DNA of 64,000 nt, taken from positions 1,624,166 through 1,688,165 of the forward strand of contig NC_087069.1 in NCBI RefSeq assembly GCF_963678635.1, read 5' to 3'. Source of the DNA: Symsagittifera roscoffensis (lineage: Eukaryota; Xenacoelomorpha; Acoela; Convolutidae). Positions 1-12,037 of the stretch are shown piece after piece. The notes under the pieces are model-generated. The model had not been told where the DNA came from and searched no databases. It saw only the letters and a list, made by a program, of their open reading frames with translations. How positions within the stretch are numbered: position 1 is the stretch's first letter; the number at the start of each line of letters is the position of its first letter. The position numbers were made by a program, and so were the translations under genes.

Positions 1-554
1 TTCAAAAAAAAATGTCTGGTACCTAATTGCCACGCGTTTTCCTCCCCCCACTAGTTGTCTTATGAGGTGTCACGAAAACTGTCTATATCCGTTCCCCCCT
101 ACCGATCCAACCAGCGTACCAATCTTAACTCGAGATAAGTTTTGGATGTCCACCTATTGTTACCACGCGTGTTGATGGCTAATGTAACTAAATCAACGAT
201 GTCGATTAACTAGTTACTCTAATTCCCCCCTTTTTACAATTTACAACCGCCAACCTCTAACCTAACCAGCCCCCCTGCTAACCTCCCCCCTGTTTAGCCC
301 CCCTCTTAAGCCGAAAAATCCCTTAAGCGCCGGGTGCTAAACCTCTCTTGAGAAAACCGTAGACCTGTTTCCAGGTCTGCTTGAGTAAAAACTGTTTCAA
401 AACAATGGGACTCCGCTTATCCAATTTTACACTTATTTCCTATAATGTAATGTGGATTCTAACGATACCCGTTGTCCGACTTGAGAACACCCCTGTGCGT
501 CCTCTTGTAGTGGCCCTGTGCTGGTTGTCTCTGTTCTGCCCTTGACAGCAGACC

Positions 555-677
555 CACTTTCCCACTCGACTGGTCACCTCTTCCAATCAAGTCTCCTGGT
601 GGTCCGTTTCGATCCTTGTGAACCTCTTTCCCACTCGACTGGTCACCCTTTCCAGTCAAGTCTCCTAGTGGTCCGGT
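555..677. repeat. Imperfect direct repeat, about 50-bp unit spaced 69 bp
   Basis: The core CCCACTCGACTGGTCACC occurs at about 560 and about 629, each followed by a closely similar stretch ending in GTGGTCCG. The two roughly 50-bp units differ at only a few positions. This looks like a local tandem duplication; no function can be assigned. Confidence 0.8.
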
Positions 678-2189
678 TGGGTCGCAATCTATCTAAAAAC
701 CCTTAACAACGCCCCCACTCGGGCACCCTACCAAGGTCACTGGTTTAAATTGCTAGATTGATCGAAACGATCGGTCTTGTCAAACAGTATGTGTATACTA
801 TTTAATTAATACAAAGGTTCGATCCAACTAATTTGGTATCAAAGTCACTGTCTTTTTTTTTGTTTTATAGTTTTTGTTCCTATTTGTTTTCCTTTTTTGC
901 TCGTGTTTTTGTCCCCCTAGTTGCCCCCCTTTACTCGGTTAGCTAAGCCTCGTTCGGAGAGCGTACCAGGAAGTTTTCTTGAGTTTTCTTAAAAAGCTAT
1001 CACGGTACAACCGGAAGGTTTACACGTTCCCGCTGAACCGTACCACCGGTACTCTAGAATGGGCATGTAGCCCGGAGCTGTGTCAAGTGGGTTCGACTCC
1101 GTAGTCATGATGTCGTAAAAACACCCAGGAGCGCCATAAAAACACTATGTAACAGTCGCCTACTTTAGTCACATATGAGGCTTAAGAAAAATAGGCCCTA
1201 TAACCATTGGCTCAAGAGTCAGGGACACTATCTCTTGTGTTTTTCCGCCTCAAGAACGGTCGGAGCCAATTCGGTTCGCTTGCGACATGAGACTGGAACC
1301 CATTACAGCTTAAAGGCCACTACCAAAATACCCCCCCACTCTAGAAACAAAAACGTCCCCATACTTAGGTCTCGGGATACCCAAAATACATGAACGCCGT
1401 TAAAAACCGGGTCGGAACAATCCGCTTAGTTACTTTTTATTGGACAGTGGAACTTTGATCCATTTCAGATGGATCAACCTAAAACTCGCCTTATCTCAAC
1501 ATAACTATCATAAAATGCACTCGAGAAATTTAAATTGGAACTTACATATCGACGCACTTGAGTATGAGGAGTAAGTTATAACTGAGCAGCTTGAGAATTA
1601 ACTAATATAACTAAATAAGTTTTAAGGCCAATTAGTTTCAATAACGAAAGTAAGTTCTGTCTCAAGAATTGAAGTTTTCGTTTGGACCATTAGGACACTC
1701 GAGTAGTCCTCTATTCCGTTGAAGGTCCACACTATTCCATTCGAATAGTGATCCTTCCTCAAGTCAATGTTGTTTTCTCCTGTTTTCGGGATAAGACAGC
1801 TCTACTCTCTTGATATTTCGTATCGAGAAATTGCGAACAGCAATTTCCTGCCTTTTTCTTGAGTAGTTTCCCGCAATTGTTAATTCGGGTGTTCTGATTT
1901 CTGACTTTTTCATTTTCAGTTGGTTCGAGAAAATTGAGCATGACATGCTCAATTCGAATTTTGCAAAATTAAAATTTCACTCCAAAATTGCGTATTTCTC
2001 AAGGTCAAACCCCCAGACATGACCGACTGGCACAAATAGTAACATAATAAGTAGTAGCCCTGTTTTTAGGAGTGACCTCGTGGTCTGGGGATATTGAGAC
2101 CCAGCCATGAGCTCACTATTGTTGCATGTAATTCAGTTAATTTGAGCGTTCTGGTCGAAGCCGGAGAACAGTAACGTTTTTGTCGACCC

Positions 2190-2500
2190 GATGTTGGAAA
2201 AGACCACCGAAAAGTACTGGCTTGGTAGAGACGGTGAAAAACATGCAACGCTCTGTTTAGACGCTAGCCAGTCGTCTTAAGACTTAGTTTTGTTATCCGT
2301 CGATATGTATCTTCCGGGCGAATGTTACACCTGAAAATAGTAACTTTTTACTTAGCCCTAAACATACCAGAAAATCATCTGGCTAGGTCGAGACAGTGAA
2401 AAACGAGTATAATTAAGGTAACTGACGCCTGCCAGTCGTTAATAGGTGCTTTTTCTACGCTCCGTCACTGTGTAGTATTTGGGCGAATGTTACAAGCACA
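2190..2500. repeat. Diverged tandem repeat, period about 161 bp
   Basis: Two diverged copies of one unit are visible. GAGACGGTGAAAAAC (about 2229) matches GAGACAGTGAAAAAC (about 2390). GCCAGTCGT and GGGCGAATGTTACA recur with nearly the same spacing. No coding potential is visible. The divergence suggests an old duplication. Confidence 0.6.
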
Positions 2501-2527
2501 CAGAATGTTGCAACCTCTCATCATTAA

Positions 2528-2947
2528 ATCCGGAAAGAAAAAGGAATCCAACACATAAATCATCTAGCCGCCAAATTCGATTTACAAATTATCAATTTTA
2601 CGACTGCTGAGACACTGTTGCACACTGTTATCTTGCCATTTGCTACATATGGTTTATCACTTTTCATAAAAGAACCCGATTTCTTAAAATCGGTCATTGG
2701 TTACTTTTGGAAAAGGTGGGCCAGGATCTCAAAATATACGTCAACAACACGACTGCTGGAACATCTGTTCAACCACGACTTCCTCGACGTGCACAAAGCT
2801 AAAGAAGCAAGAAGAGCCATAGCATGGTACTACTCAACCGGACTCCATCATAAAATATGCAAATCCATTAACTGCTACAGGACAGAATCGATATGTGAAT
2901 GCAGAATCTGCGACAAAAAAGCTGACACATACGGAGAAACTGCGTAG
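2528..2947 (+). pseudogene. C-terminal relic of a non-LTR reverse transcriptase
   Basis: An open frame of about 140 codons begins after a TAA at 2525-2527 and has no natural start. It reads like the region just after the palm domain of a LINE reverse transcriptase. It has a helical stretch, then the segment ILPFATYGL, the segment FWKRWARISK, and a cysteine-rich end with CECRIC, ending at TAG 2945-2947. Such ATYG segments followed by a Cys-rich tail are familiar from invertebrate non-LTR elements. Only this piece remains: no endonuclease and no catalytic motif is present. The family assignment is from memory of the fold order and is moderate at best. An unrelated exon is a less likely alternative. 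Confidence 0.5.
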
Positions 2948-3289
2948 TCGACCGAAGGACTGACAAAAATCGACTGACAGAAATCCTTAATCTGACTCTA
3001 TTGACGATATCTATTTTGATGCGTTAATTCAATACAATGTATGTAACCCGTATCGATTTTAATTGAAAAGGACTTCAACACTTGTCGTCTTCTTTTATCA
3101 TTATCAATCACTTCCATATCTAGAAAACACCAAGGATTTTGGCTCGAATACGCGATGAAGGCACTCCTGACTGTCACCTCGGTTTCTATGATACTTTTGA
3201 CCTTCTGATTATTCCGAAATAAGTTAAGATAAAAATGAAAAAAGAATTTTTGTAGTTAAGAATTGGACTTTTGTCATTCTGTCATATTT

Positions 3290-3312
3290 CCTTGCTATTT
3301 TGGTTTTAGAAA
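3290..3312 (+). promoter_or_regulatory. Candidate splice or trans-splice acceptor just before the HARS start codon
   Basis: The pyrimidine-rich stretch CTTGCTATTTTGGTTTTAG ends in AG at 3308-3309, three bases before the ATG at 3313. It could be the 3' end of a 5'-UTR intron or a spliced-leader acceptor, which are common in several invertebrate groups. No donor upstream could be chosen with confidence. Confidence 0.4.
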
Positions 3313-3417
3313 ATGAATGATGGGCCAGCATATAATCCATGTCCTTCACAGGAAGATGTTTCCAAGAAGGCAAATTTAGTAGGAAACGTGAAAAAATCGA
3401 AAGCCGATCAGGCGCAG
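3313..3417 (+). CDS. HARS: HARS exon 1 (start codon, first half of WHEP domain)
   Basis: The frame starts at ATG 3313 and runs 35 codons to CAG, followed by a GT donor (gtaattc) at 3418. The end of the exon encodes GNVKKSKADQAQ, the first helix of a WHEP domain, the small RNA-binding helix-turn-helix at the N-terminus of animal histidyl-tRNA synthetases. The intron is phase 0 and joins exon 2 in frame, so the helix continues as IDEETAKLLALKAQL. The ATG is preceded by an AG acceptor-like site and no longer in-frame extension is convincing. This exon alone would be easy to miss; the assignment rests on the fit with exon 2 and on later exons of the same gene. Confidence 0.75.
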
Positions 3418-3591
3418 GTAATTCACGCTGTTTTTCAGATCCTAACATGAAAGGATTTATTTGCTTTAAAAGAGAACTGAATTACCTCAGTAGATGTTTA
3501 TGTGGTAGTCGCCTGCTTCAGGTTGGCGTCTTTCACTGCGCTCGATGCTCAGGTCATTGATGGTGTTTGCTCTCAATCAATATTTATTTAG

Positions 3592-3684
3592 ATTGATGAG
3601 GAAACAGCGAAACTTTTGGCCTTAAAGGCTCAGTTGGTTCCACAGGAAAAGAAATCAGGCAAGATGGTTCTGAAATATCCTAAG
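3592..3684 (+). CDS. HARS: HARS exon 2 (second half of WHEP domain and linker)
   Basis: Flanked by ttatttag at the acceptor and gtaatt at the donor, this 93-nt exon encodes 31 residues, beginning IDEETAKLLALKAQL and ending KMVLKYPK. It matches the human HARS1 segment that leads into the GTRD motif of the catalytic core. Both ends are phase 0, and joining to 21366 gives KYPK-GTRDIEP. It is the only intact copy: three dead copies and one stub of the same exon sit in the array downstream. The following intron of about 17.7 kb consists almost entirely of that array. Confidence 0.88.
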
Positions 3685-3849
3685 GTAATTTTCAACAACG
3701 GTTTCATCATTATAATCTTCGGATTCATGCCGTGATGCAATTCATTGCGCACGCAACGTTTTTTTTTTCGTTAGCGTAATTAATCACCCTTGCGATCAGC
3801 AAGAGTATTGCAATGGGGTACTAGACTAATTAAATAAAAATGAGTAGTG

Positions 3850-4880
3850 CCGAGTCTGGTGGCGAGTGTGTCTGCTTCTCATGTTGGGACAGGCGAGTGC
3901 ATGGTTCCCAAACTTGTCGTTGGTGGCGCCGCAAATGCAAAAGCATTCGGTGGCACCCAAACGCAGACATGTTGAGATCCGGAAGCAGTCATCAGACATC
4001 TCAAGACCCACGTTTGAAGAGGGCAGTGCATTCAGCCAGTCACCTGAACCAGTGCAGCTGACGCCCTTGTACCTGGTCAACTCAGTATCTCTGGTTCGTT
4101 GGAGAAGGCGCATTTTAGTATGGCGATGGATCGGTTCCATCCATGACTTCTGTTTGGAGGTCTGCGTGTCTTGCGCATAGCATGCGATCGCTCTATCCAT
4201 TTTGCTGGTGCCGTATCCATCGGGAGCTCATATGCATGGTCATTAAGGAGTCGGCCGACCATCGCACTGTTGGCCTTGACTGAGGATAGATAGGCAGAGC
4301 TGGAGAGGTCAATCGTGTTTTGAAGATCAAAGCCACCCATTTTGACAGGCAGAGACATTTGTGCCCATGTTATCTCATCCATGGCTACATCTAGGATGCG
4401 CTCCGCTGAGGATCTCAATTACGAGTTAATCACTGAAATGATATCTGGTGCAGAGAATGTAGGGGCGGTGCACAGGATGTACATTAGTTTGGGCGCCGAG
4501 AAACAGTTTTTAAGCAGGAAAAAGGCCGTGTACCGCTGGACTAAGTCTGGTGTTTTGCAGAGCTCTTTGATAATGTTGCTCTTTTCTGTCAAAACAGATG
4601 GTGATGCAGACGTGCTAAGGGTGAATCCTAGCAGTGTTGCATCTTCGGCTGCAATGAGTTTGATTCCAGGGCACACATTTGAGAACCGGCTGAATATTTC
4701 GTTGAAGTTCTGCCCGATGACAGTCAGCTCACATTTTGACGCATTCAATTTGATGCCAATTCTTTTCGCTTGGCCCGTCAGCTTTGAGAGATCTTCGAGA
4801 ACCACTTCCCAATGTCCGCCCAAAGACACGTCGTCCAAATAAGCTTGCTCCAAAATCACGTCGTCCAAAATGTCGGCTCA
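3850..4880 (-). pseudogene. Degenerate LINE reverse transcriptase fragment, array copy 1
   Basis: Reading leftwards on the minus strand, the fragment begins just before the RT catalytic motif YLDD (in AYLDDVSLGG). It continues through the thumb region and a Cys-His segment (CFCICGATNDKFGNHALAC), and is cut at about 3850 by the array breakpoint. An in-frame TAA near 4419 and a frameshift near 4190 interrupt it. Both breaks are shared with the copy at 8881-10379, so they predate the duplication. The family resembles invertebrate elements whose RT is followed by a CCHC-like motif and a C-terminal RPDG-containing domain. It is 5'-truncated, as LINE insertions usually are, and cannot be functional. 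Confidence 0.75.
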
Positions 4881-6463
4881 CTAATCTACTGAATGTTTTG
4901 TCTGCTGACTTGCCAAATAGTCTGAATTGTTTTGCTGTATGCAACTTACTGTATAGTTGATGTAGTTATGTTTTACTTCTCCTGTTTGTAATTTTAGTAA
5001 CCTTGACGTCGTATATTTTCTCTTTTTTTTCGCTTAAAAACTTTATTCTGCCCAAATGATTTCGGCATATGTTTTATGTGTCTGACGACCTTATTTTCAG
5101 AAAAACATATTCCCAATACCATTGGTAGATGGTATTGTTCACTTTTACTTTCGACTGTCTACGAAGATAAATGGCAAGTTTTGCACGAGTTTCAGGGTTG
5201 TGGTTTATTGGCTGAGTTTTTGAGAAAATTGGGTTTTTGTTTTTATTTCCTTCACGTTTTTTTGTTGTATTTTTATTTTTTTTGTTGTGATCCAGCTCGC
5301 TTTACCTTGCGTATTTATTCTTAATTGATAAGCTTGCTGTAATTTGCTTATTTTTAAAATTAATTTTGAGCATCTTTTCAGCTTTTACTCAGGTTTTTTC
5401 ATGAAAGTTGTTTGAAACATCAGCATTCATTGTTGTTTTTTTTTTCAAGTTCTTACTCTCAATTTGATCATAGTTTATATCAAATTTTGCTGTTGATGTT
5501 TTCAGCAAATTTTCTCCTTACGATGTGCAAGATTGTGACAAAATTTTGTGTTTATCTAATAACTTCTGGATCTTGATTTCAAAAAAAATCTGAGCGTTTT
5601 GTTCTATTGGTTATTTGTTTCGCAAGTGGTGCGAAACTCAGCTTCGCCTCTGTGTTCATATATCTTATGTTAATAATCATCAGTAGTGTAGTCGGAGTTA
5701 ATCAATGTAGCAAACCGGAAAAGTTGAGTCGCTGACTGGTTCCAATTAAAAGTTTCATCCCGTTCAAGCTTTTCTTTTTGCTCACTAAAATTAATACTGC
5801 TTAATCATTTCCTTTTTCCCCTGGTTGAAACTTGTTCGGTTACTTTTTATCTTCGTAACAATAAAAAAATTGTGCTATTTAAAAATTTTTTGACGCCAAT
5901 ATCTTCACTTGTGGGAGATAATCGAGCAGTATCTTCTAGATCATTTTACCAAAGTTTTATAATGATTAACAAATTCAATTAAGTACATCAATTTTTTTTC
6001 GTGTTTTCTCTCGGAATAGACTTTCTGACGTCAGAAATAAGTATATTTGGAGATATCGGAAAATTATCTGAAAATTATCTTTTCCAGAGTTATCTGAAAA
6101 TTATCTTTTCCAAAATTTTAGTAGCTCTAAAGTTGAGTTTAAAGTTGAGCTACAGAAATCAAAATTCTTCAAATGTGAAAAAAGACAAAGAGAAGATGAG
6201 TTGATACAAAACTTGAAAAACTTATGCGAAATGCAGAATCAAATAACTAATCATTCGAAAACGCTAAAGAAGTGATGTGGATCTGAATTTTGTTTAAAAA
6301 ATTTAAAAACAACGTTCGAAGATTTTTTGAACAGAACAAAAAAAGAAAAAGGATGTTCTCAGTTTAACAACTCAAAGAACTCGGAAATATTGTCAATGAA
6401 ATGTATAACCTTTCTTCTTTGCTATTCTGCTGAAAACGTTTGCTTGAAACAAGTTTGTTTTCG

Positions 6464-6555
6464 ATTGATGAGGAAACATCAAAACTATTAGCCTTGTGAA
6501 TCAGTTGGTTCCACAGGAAAAGAAATCAGGCAAGATGGTTCAGAATTATAACTGG
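6464..6555 (+). pseudogene. Dead copy of HARS exon 2, array unit 1
   Basis: The 92 bp match exon 2 (3592-3684) closely: it opens ATTGATGAGGAAACA and retains the segment GTTGGTTCCACAGGAAAAG. Three changes kill it. The acceptor AG has become CG. A small deletion turns the codons after GCCTTG into a TGA stop. The donor is no longer AAG|gtaatt but TGG|gttatt. It should therefore not be spliced into the HARS message. Confidence 0.85.
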
Positions 6556-7197
6556 GTTATTTTGAACAATGGCTTCATCATTAGTGTCTTGGGATTCATG
6601 TTGTCGGTGTGGCGATTCATGGTGGTCGCAGCGTCAGAAATGAAATGTTTTTTTCCGTTACTGTCAATAATTTCCCTTGCGATGAGCATTATGGTTCTGG
6701 ATTTTTTCCCCTAAAAACTTGGTCCACAAAATGGTTAAAAGTAGAAATGGTAAATTTAGGCTCATTTCTTAATGAAACAAAGTTTTCCGAAATAATTTCT
6801 TCGAGCTTGAAAGTTGTCAAAATACTCAACAGTTTGCTTCCCGAAAAATGCATAAATTGTTTTCTCAAACGTGCTCAAACAATTGTATAATGTTTAATCG
6901 TTTCTTTTTCTCCGGATATAGTTTGTCGCGAGACTTTTAATTTGATGACAATTAAATTTTTATAGTAATAATGACTTAAGTAATCGAGCTTAACCTTTGA
7001 TGATTTCAGGCAAAGTTTGAAGAGGATAGACAGTTTTAATCAAGTGCAATAATTTAGTCTAATAATTACCTCTGCGATAAGCAAGGGTAATGCAAACGGG
7101 TATTAGACTTTTTCCGTAAACAACTTTGTACACAGGAATCTTCTGGACGCATATCTACCCTGTTTCATATTATGTTCAAGTTTTGTAGCGGCGTTCC

Positions 7198-7326
7198 CGG
7201 CAAATTTAGTCTAGAGGTAACAAATATGCCTGGGACGTCAAAGTTCGCATCTGACCAGGACCTGTTTTTTTTAACTTGAAATATTCTGCTTCAAATAAAA
7301 TTGTCGGCCAATTATTTGTCTGCTTA
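7198..7326 (+). repeat. tRNA-derived SINE-like module, array unit 1
   Basis: TTAGTCTAGAGGTAACAA fits a Pol III A box, and AAGTTCGCATCTGACC is a decayed B box about 35 bp downstream. A T8 run follows (7264-7272), then a tail ending ATTATTTGTCTGCTTA. The same order (A box, B box, T run, GTCTGCTTA tail) recurs in every module of the window, which supports a common SINE family. No tRNA cloverleaf can be folded with confidence. Confidence 0.6.
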
Positions 7327-8880
7327 CCTGTTGTTGGCTGAATTGTCTTAATGCACGTGCTCGTGTTTTCCTGCGCTTTTTCATTTTTTTAATTAGTCTT
7401 GGATGTACGCCTATATTATGTAATTTTTCTCAACTTGACTTCGTTTTTCCTTCTTTTTTTGTTTCGCTTAAAGTAATTACTCGGCAAAAATTATATCGGC
7501 CTTTTTTTATTGGCCTAACGACCTAACTTTGGGCCTTTTCGATTAAAAAAACAATTTTAGTTCTCCTTTTTGCTTTTTCAAGTTGGTTGATGAATTTCCA
7601 TTTTTTTCCGTTTCGGAGAGTTTTTAATTTTTTTTCAACTTATCCTGATTTTTAATTATCCGGAGAATTATTAATTTTTTTTGCAACTTAGCCTGTTTTT
7701 CGAAAAATTTCGAAGATTTAGTTATCGATAGAGAAACCGTTTTTTTCTCTTTGCGCCTGCATACTTCCCAGAATTTTTTAGAATTTTTTTTTACCTGAGC
7801 CCTTTGTCTACAGCCTCCGGAAAAGTGTGTGGGGTAATTTTTTGCCCATGTTTTTTTTGTTATCTCGAAACTTACTTCTCTCAATTGTGAGTTTTTGGTG
7901 ACAATGAATTGAACTGTTTTGAAAAGCTCCCCTGCATAAGTGGGTATGACCGATTTTTTTTGCACATAAAGTTAGGGCCCTCGGAATAATCAAAATTTTG
8001 ATTTTTGACCGTTTTGCGAATCTTTTCGACTTTCCTCAAAAACAACCGTTTAAATCTGATATTGTGGTTTCATTGAGATAATGGCTTGTGGGTAGCTCGT
8101 CTGCATTAGTGAAAAGAAACAAAAAAGTTACCAAAAAAAGTCATCGCCCTCTGAAAGTCAAATGTTTGATTTTTTGACAGTTTTGAGAAAGTTTTTGACT
8201 GTTCTCCGAAACTAACCGCACGAATCTGAGATTTCGTTTCAAATTGAAATAACAGTTGCGTGTTGCGTGATTTCCTTCTGCATAATTTTTCTACTTTATT
8301 TAACTCAAAAAGCTATGATTCTCGGCAGAAAAGTTTTGGATTTTGGTAAGCTTTTTTTCAGAACTTTCGACCGTTGTATGGAAACTTTTTAGTTTTTCTT
8401 AAAATTTACCCAATAAATTTTGAGATGAAAAATTCTTTTGAAATAAAGAGTTGCGATCCTTGTTTCTACAAAAGCGGCGTTTTCTATAATTTTTTATAGG
8501 GGAAATCTATCTCCTAGGGAAATTTGATTATCTTAAAATTTCCTCTTCCCACTTTTTAGTAGAGAAACAAATAAGGTTTTTTTGCAAATCCATCTTTTGA
8601 AATCACACTTTAAGTGTCCATTATTTGTTTTTCATCGCGACATTTCAGTTTCTCATCGCGACATTTAGTTGGGCTCGTCTTTGTTTTTCATAGCGACGAA
8701 AATTTCGGTTCACCTAGTTTTTTTTCAACATTTGAATTTTTTTTGTTTTTTATGTTTGTGTTGCTGATATTCATTGAAAAAATTTTGAGGAACTCTTAAG
8801 TTGAGTTCAATACCATTATAAAAGTGGACAAAAGGAAATTGGAAGTATGCTGAAAGCTATCTCAAAAACCCACAAAAATT

Positions 8881-10379
8881 TCATCAGGGACATCAGCTTC
8901 CGTCGCAGATCGATTCCTGGATGCATCCTCTATTTCCGCTCTCTACTTCAATACCGAATGTGAGTCGCTTGCGTAGGAATGCAAAGCTGCGCGGCTCAAC
9001 AGAAAGCGATTTCATGCGAAGGCCAATCGTGCGCAAAAAATCATAACTACTTTTGCCAATTCCACCGAGCGTTTCGATTGCAACGGACTCGAGAATCGTG
9101 TGCTCAGGAAGGGCAGAGTAGTGACCACGCTTGCGGTACTGCGCTTCGGTGGCAACTTCAGGTCTGTCACTGGTGACCAGGCGTGAGTTGCTAAGGGCGA
9201 GTCTGTGTGTGAATGCTACAACACGGCCTCGGCACCATGGGAGCAGCGACACGCCATCAGGGCGGTTTCCGTCATCACGTAAAATTCCCCGAGGATCTAG
9301 CGTGGACGGAACACCAGCGGATTTGAGCGCTTCCTGTAGCGCTTTGTTGGAGGTCTGGTGGCGAGTGTGTCTGCTTCTCATGTTGGGGCAGGCGAGTGCA
9401 TGGTTCCCAAACTTGTCGTTGGTGGCGCCGCAAATGCAAAAGCATTCGGTGGCACCCAAACGCAGACATGTTGAGATCCGGAAGCAGTCATCAGACATCT
9501 CAAGACCCACGTTTGAAGAGGGCAGTGCATTCAGCCAGTCACCTGAACCAGTGCAGCTGACGCCATTGTACCTGGTCAACTCAGTATCTCTGGTTCGTTG
9601 GAGAAGGCGCATTTTAGTATGGCGATGGATCGGTTCCATCCATGACTTCTGTTTGGAGGTCTGCGTGTCTTGCGCATAGCATGCGATCGCTCTATCCATT
9701 TTGCTGGTGCCGTATCCATCGGGAGCTCATATGCATGGTCATTAAGGAGTCGGCCGACCATCGCACTGTTGGCCTTGACTGAGGATAGATAGGCAGAGCT
9801 GGAGAGGTCAATCGTGTTTTGAAGATCAAAGCCACCCATTTTGACAGGCAGAGACATTTGTGCCCATGTTATCTCATCCATGGCTACATCTAGGATGCGC
9901 TCCGCTGAGGATCTCAATTACGAGTTAATCACTGAAATGATATCTGGTGCAGAGAATGTAGGGGCGGTGCACAGGATGTACATTAGTTTGGGCGCCGAGA
10001 AACAGTTTTTAAGCAGGAAAAAGGCCGTGTACCGCTGGACTAAGTCTGGTGTTTTGCAGAGCTCTTTGATAATGTTGCTCTTTTCTGTCAAAACAGATGG
10101 TGATGCAGACGTGCCAAGGGTGAATCCTAGCAGTGTTGCATCTTCGGCTGCAATGAGTTTGATTCCAGGGCACACATTTGAGAACCGGCTGAATATTTCG
10201 TTGAAGTTCTGCCCGATGACAGTCAGCTCACATTTTGACGCATTCAATTTGATGCCAATTCTTTTCGCTTGGCCCGTCAGTTTTGAGAGATCTTCGAGAA
10301 CCACTTCCCAATGTCCGCCCAAAGACACGTCGTCCAAATAAGCTTGCTCCAAAATCACGTCGTCCAAAATGTCGGCTCA
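8881..10379 (-). pseudogene. Degenerate LINE reverse transcriptase fragment, array copy 2 (longer)
   Basis: Three minus-strand pieces lie in order: 10367-9918 (RT from YLDD through the thumb region), 9917-9576 (same frame after an in-frame TAA) and 9699-8893 (after a frameshift). The last piece, 268 codons, carries GSGDWLNALPSS, a Cys-His segment (CICGATNDKFGNHALAC), the segment RPDGVSLLPWCRGRVVAF and IAIETLGG-like residues (IETLGGIG). In related elements from memory, RPDG plus a following hydrophobic strand with an acidic residue belongs to a nuclease-like C-terminal domain. Here that strand runs into THRLALS with no acidic residue, so the putative active site seems lost. It is 5'-truncated and inactive. 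Confidence 0.75.
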
Positions 10380-11945
10380 CTAAACTACTGAATGTTTTGT
10401 CTGCTGACTTGCCAAATAGTCTGAATTGTTTTGCTGTATGCAACTTACTGTATAGTTGATGTAGTTATGTTTTACTTCTCCTGTTTTTAATTTTAGTAAC
10501 CTTGACGTCGTATATTTTCTCTTTTTTTTTCGCTTAAAAACTTTATTCTGCCCAAATGATTTCGGCATATGTTTTATGTGTCTGATGACCTTATTTTCAG
10601 AAAAACATATTCCCAATACCATTGGTAGATGGTATTGTTCACTTTTACTTTCGACTGTCTACGAAGATAAATGGCAAGTTTTGCACGAGTTTCAGGGTTG
10701 TGGTTTATTGGCTGAGTTTTTGAGAAAATTGGGTTTTTGTTTTTATTTCCTTCACGTTTTTTTGTTGTATTTTTATTTTTTTTTGTTGTGATCCAGCTCG
10801 CTTTACCTTGCGTATTTATTCTTAATTGATAAGCTTGCTGTAATTTGCTTATTTTTTAAAATAATTTTGAGCATCTTTTCAGCTTTTACTCAGGTTTTTT
10901 CATGAAAGTTGTTTGAAACATCAGCATTCATTGTTGTTTTTTTTTTCAAGTTCTTACTCTCAATTTGATCATAGTTTATATCAAATTTTGCTGTTGATGT
11001 TTTCAGCAAATTTTCTCCGTACGATGTGCAAGATTGTGACAAAATTTTGTGTACATCTAATAACTTCTGGATCTTGATTTCAAAGAAAATCTGAGCGTTT
11101 TGTTCTATTGGTTATTTGTTTCGCAAGTGGTGCGAAACTCAGCTTCGCCTCTGTGTTCATATATCTTATGTTAATAATCATCAGTAGTGTAGTCGGAGTT
11201 AATCAATGTAGCAAACCGGAAAAGTTGAGTCGCTGACTGGTTCCAATCAAAAGTTTCGTCCCGTTCAAGCTTTTCTTTTTGCTCACTAAAATTAATACTG
11301 CTTAATCATTTCGTTTTTCCCCTGGTTGAAACTTGTTCGGTTACTTTTTATCTTCGTAACAATAAAAAAATTTTTTGACGCCAATATCTTCACTTGTGGG
11401 AGATAATCGAGCAGTATCTTCTAGATCATTTTACCAAAGTTTTATAATGATTAACAAATTCAATTAAGTACATCAATTTTTTTTCGTATTTTCTCTCAGA
11501 ATAGACTTTCTGACGTTAGAAATAAGTATATTTGGAAATATCGGAAAATTATCTGAAAATTATCTTTTCCAGAGTTATCTGAAAATTATCTTTTCCAAAA
11601 TTTTAGTAGCTCTAAAGTTGAGTTTAAAGTTGAGCTACAGAAATCAAAATTCTTCAAATGTGAAAAAAGACAGAGAAGATGAGTTGATACAAAACTTGAA
11701 AAACTTATGCGAAATGCAGAATCAAATAACTAATCATTCGAAAACGCTAAAGTGATGTGGATCTGAATTTTGTTTAAAAAATTTAAAAACAACGTTCGAA
11801 GATTTTTTGAACAGAACAAAAAAAAGAAAAAAGGATGTTCTCAGTTTAACAACTCAAAGAACTCGGAAATATTGTCAATGAAATGTATAACCTTTCTTCT
11901 TTGCTATTCTGCTGAAAACGTTTGCTTGAAACAAGTTTGTTTTCG

Positions 11946-12037
11946 ATTGATGAGGAAACATCAAAACTATTAGCCTTGTGAATCAGTTGGTTCCACAGGA
12001 AAAGAAATCAGGCAAGATGGTTCAGAATTATAACTGG
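11946..12037 (+). pseudogene. Dead copy of HARS exon 2, array unit 2
   Basis: Near-identical to the dead copy at 6464-6555, with the same lost acceptor (CG for AG), the same deletion creating a TGA, and the same altered donor. The shared damage shows that units 1 and 2 descend from an already inactive copy. Confidence 0.85.

Larger units (their letters stand above)
1..2527. other. Non-coding flank, no gene recognised
   Basis: I see no supportable coding region on either strand; open frames here are short and lack recognisable motifs. The stretch has C-rich runs near 45-310, a short hairpin at about 361-378, and two old direct-repeat pairs listed separately. It may be old repeat-derived DNA upstream of the HARS gene. 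No promoter could be assigned. Confidence 0.5.
3850..8880. repeat. Intron array unit 1 (left-truncated)
   Basis: This unit aligns with 9349-14219 at an offset of about 5.5 kb with only scattered differences. It contains a LINE fragment (to about 4880), a spacer, the hairpin segment near 5630, a dead HARS exon-2 copy at 6464-6555 and a tRNA-like module at 7198-7326. It begins abruptly at about 3850 and lacks the 470 bp that open unit 2. It ends at the same AAAACCCACAAAAATT sequence as units 2 and 3. Confidence 0.85.

Noticed and set aside
4342..4842. 166-codon plus-strand frame repeated at 9841-10341
   Set aside because: It is antisense to the LINE reverse transcriptase fragment, which has the recognisable motifs.
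7624..7965. Lys-rich 113-codon frame, partly repeated near 13125 and 17094
   Set aside because: It arises from T-rich array sequence, varies in frame between units and has no ATG context or domain.
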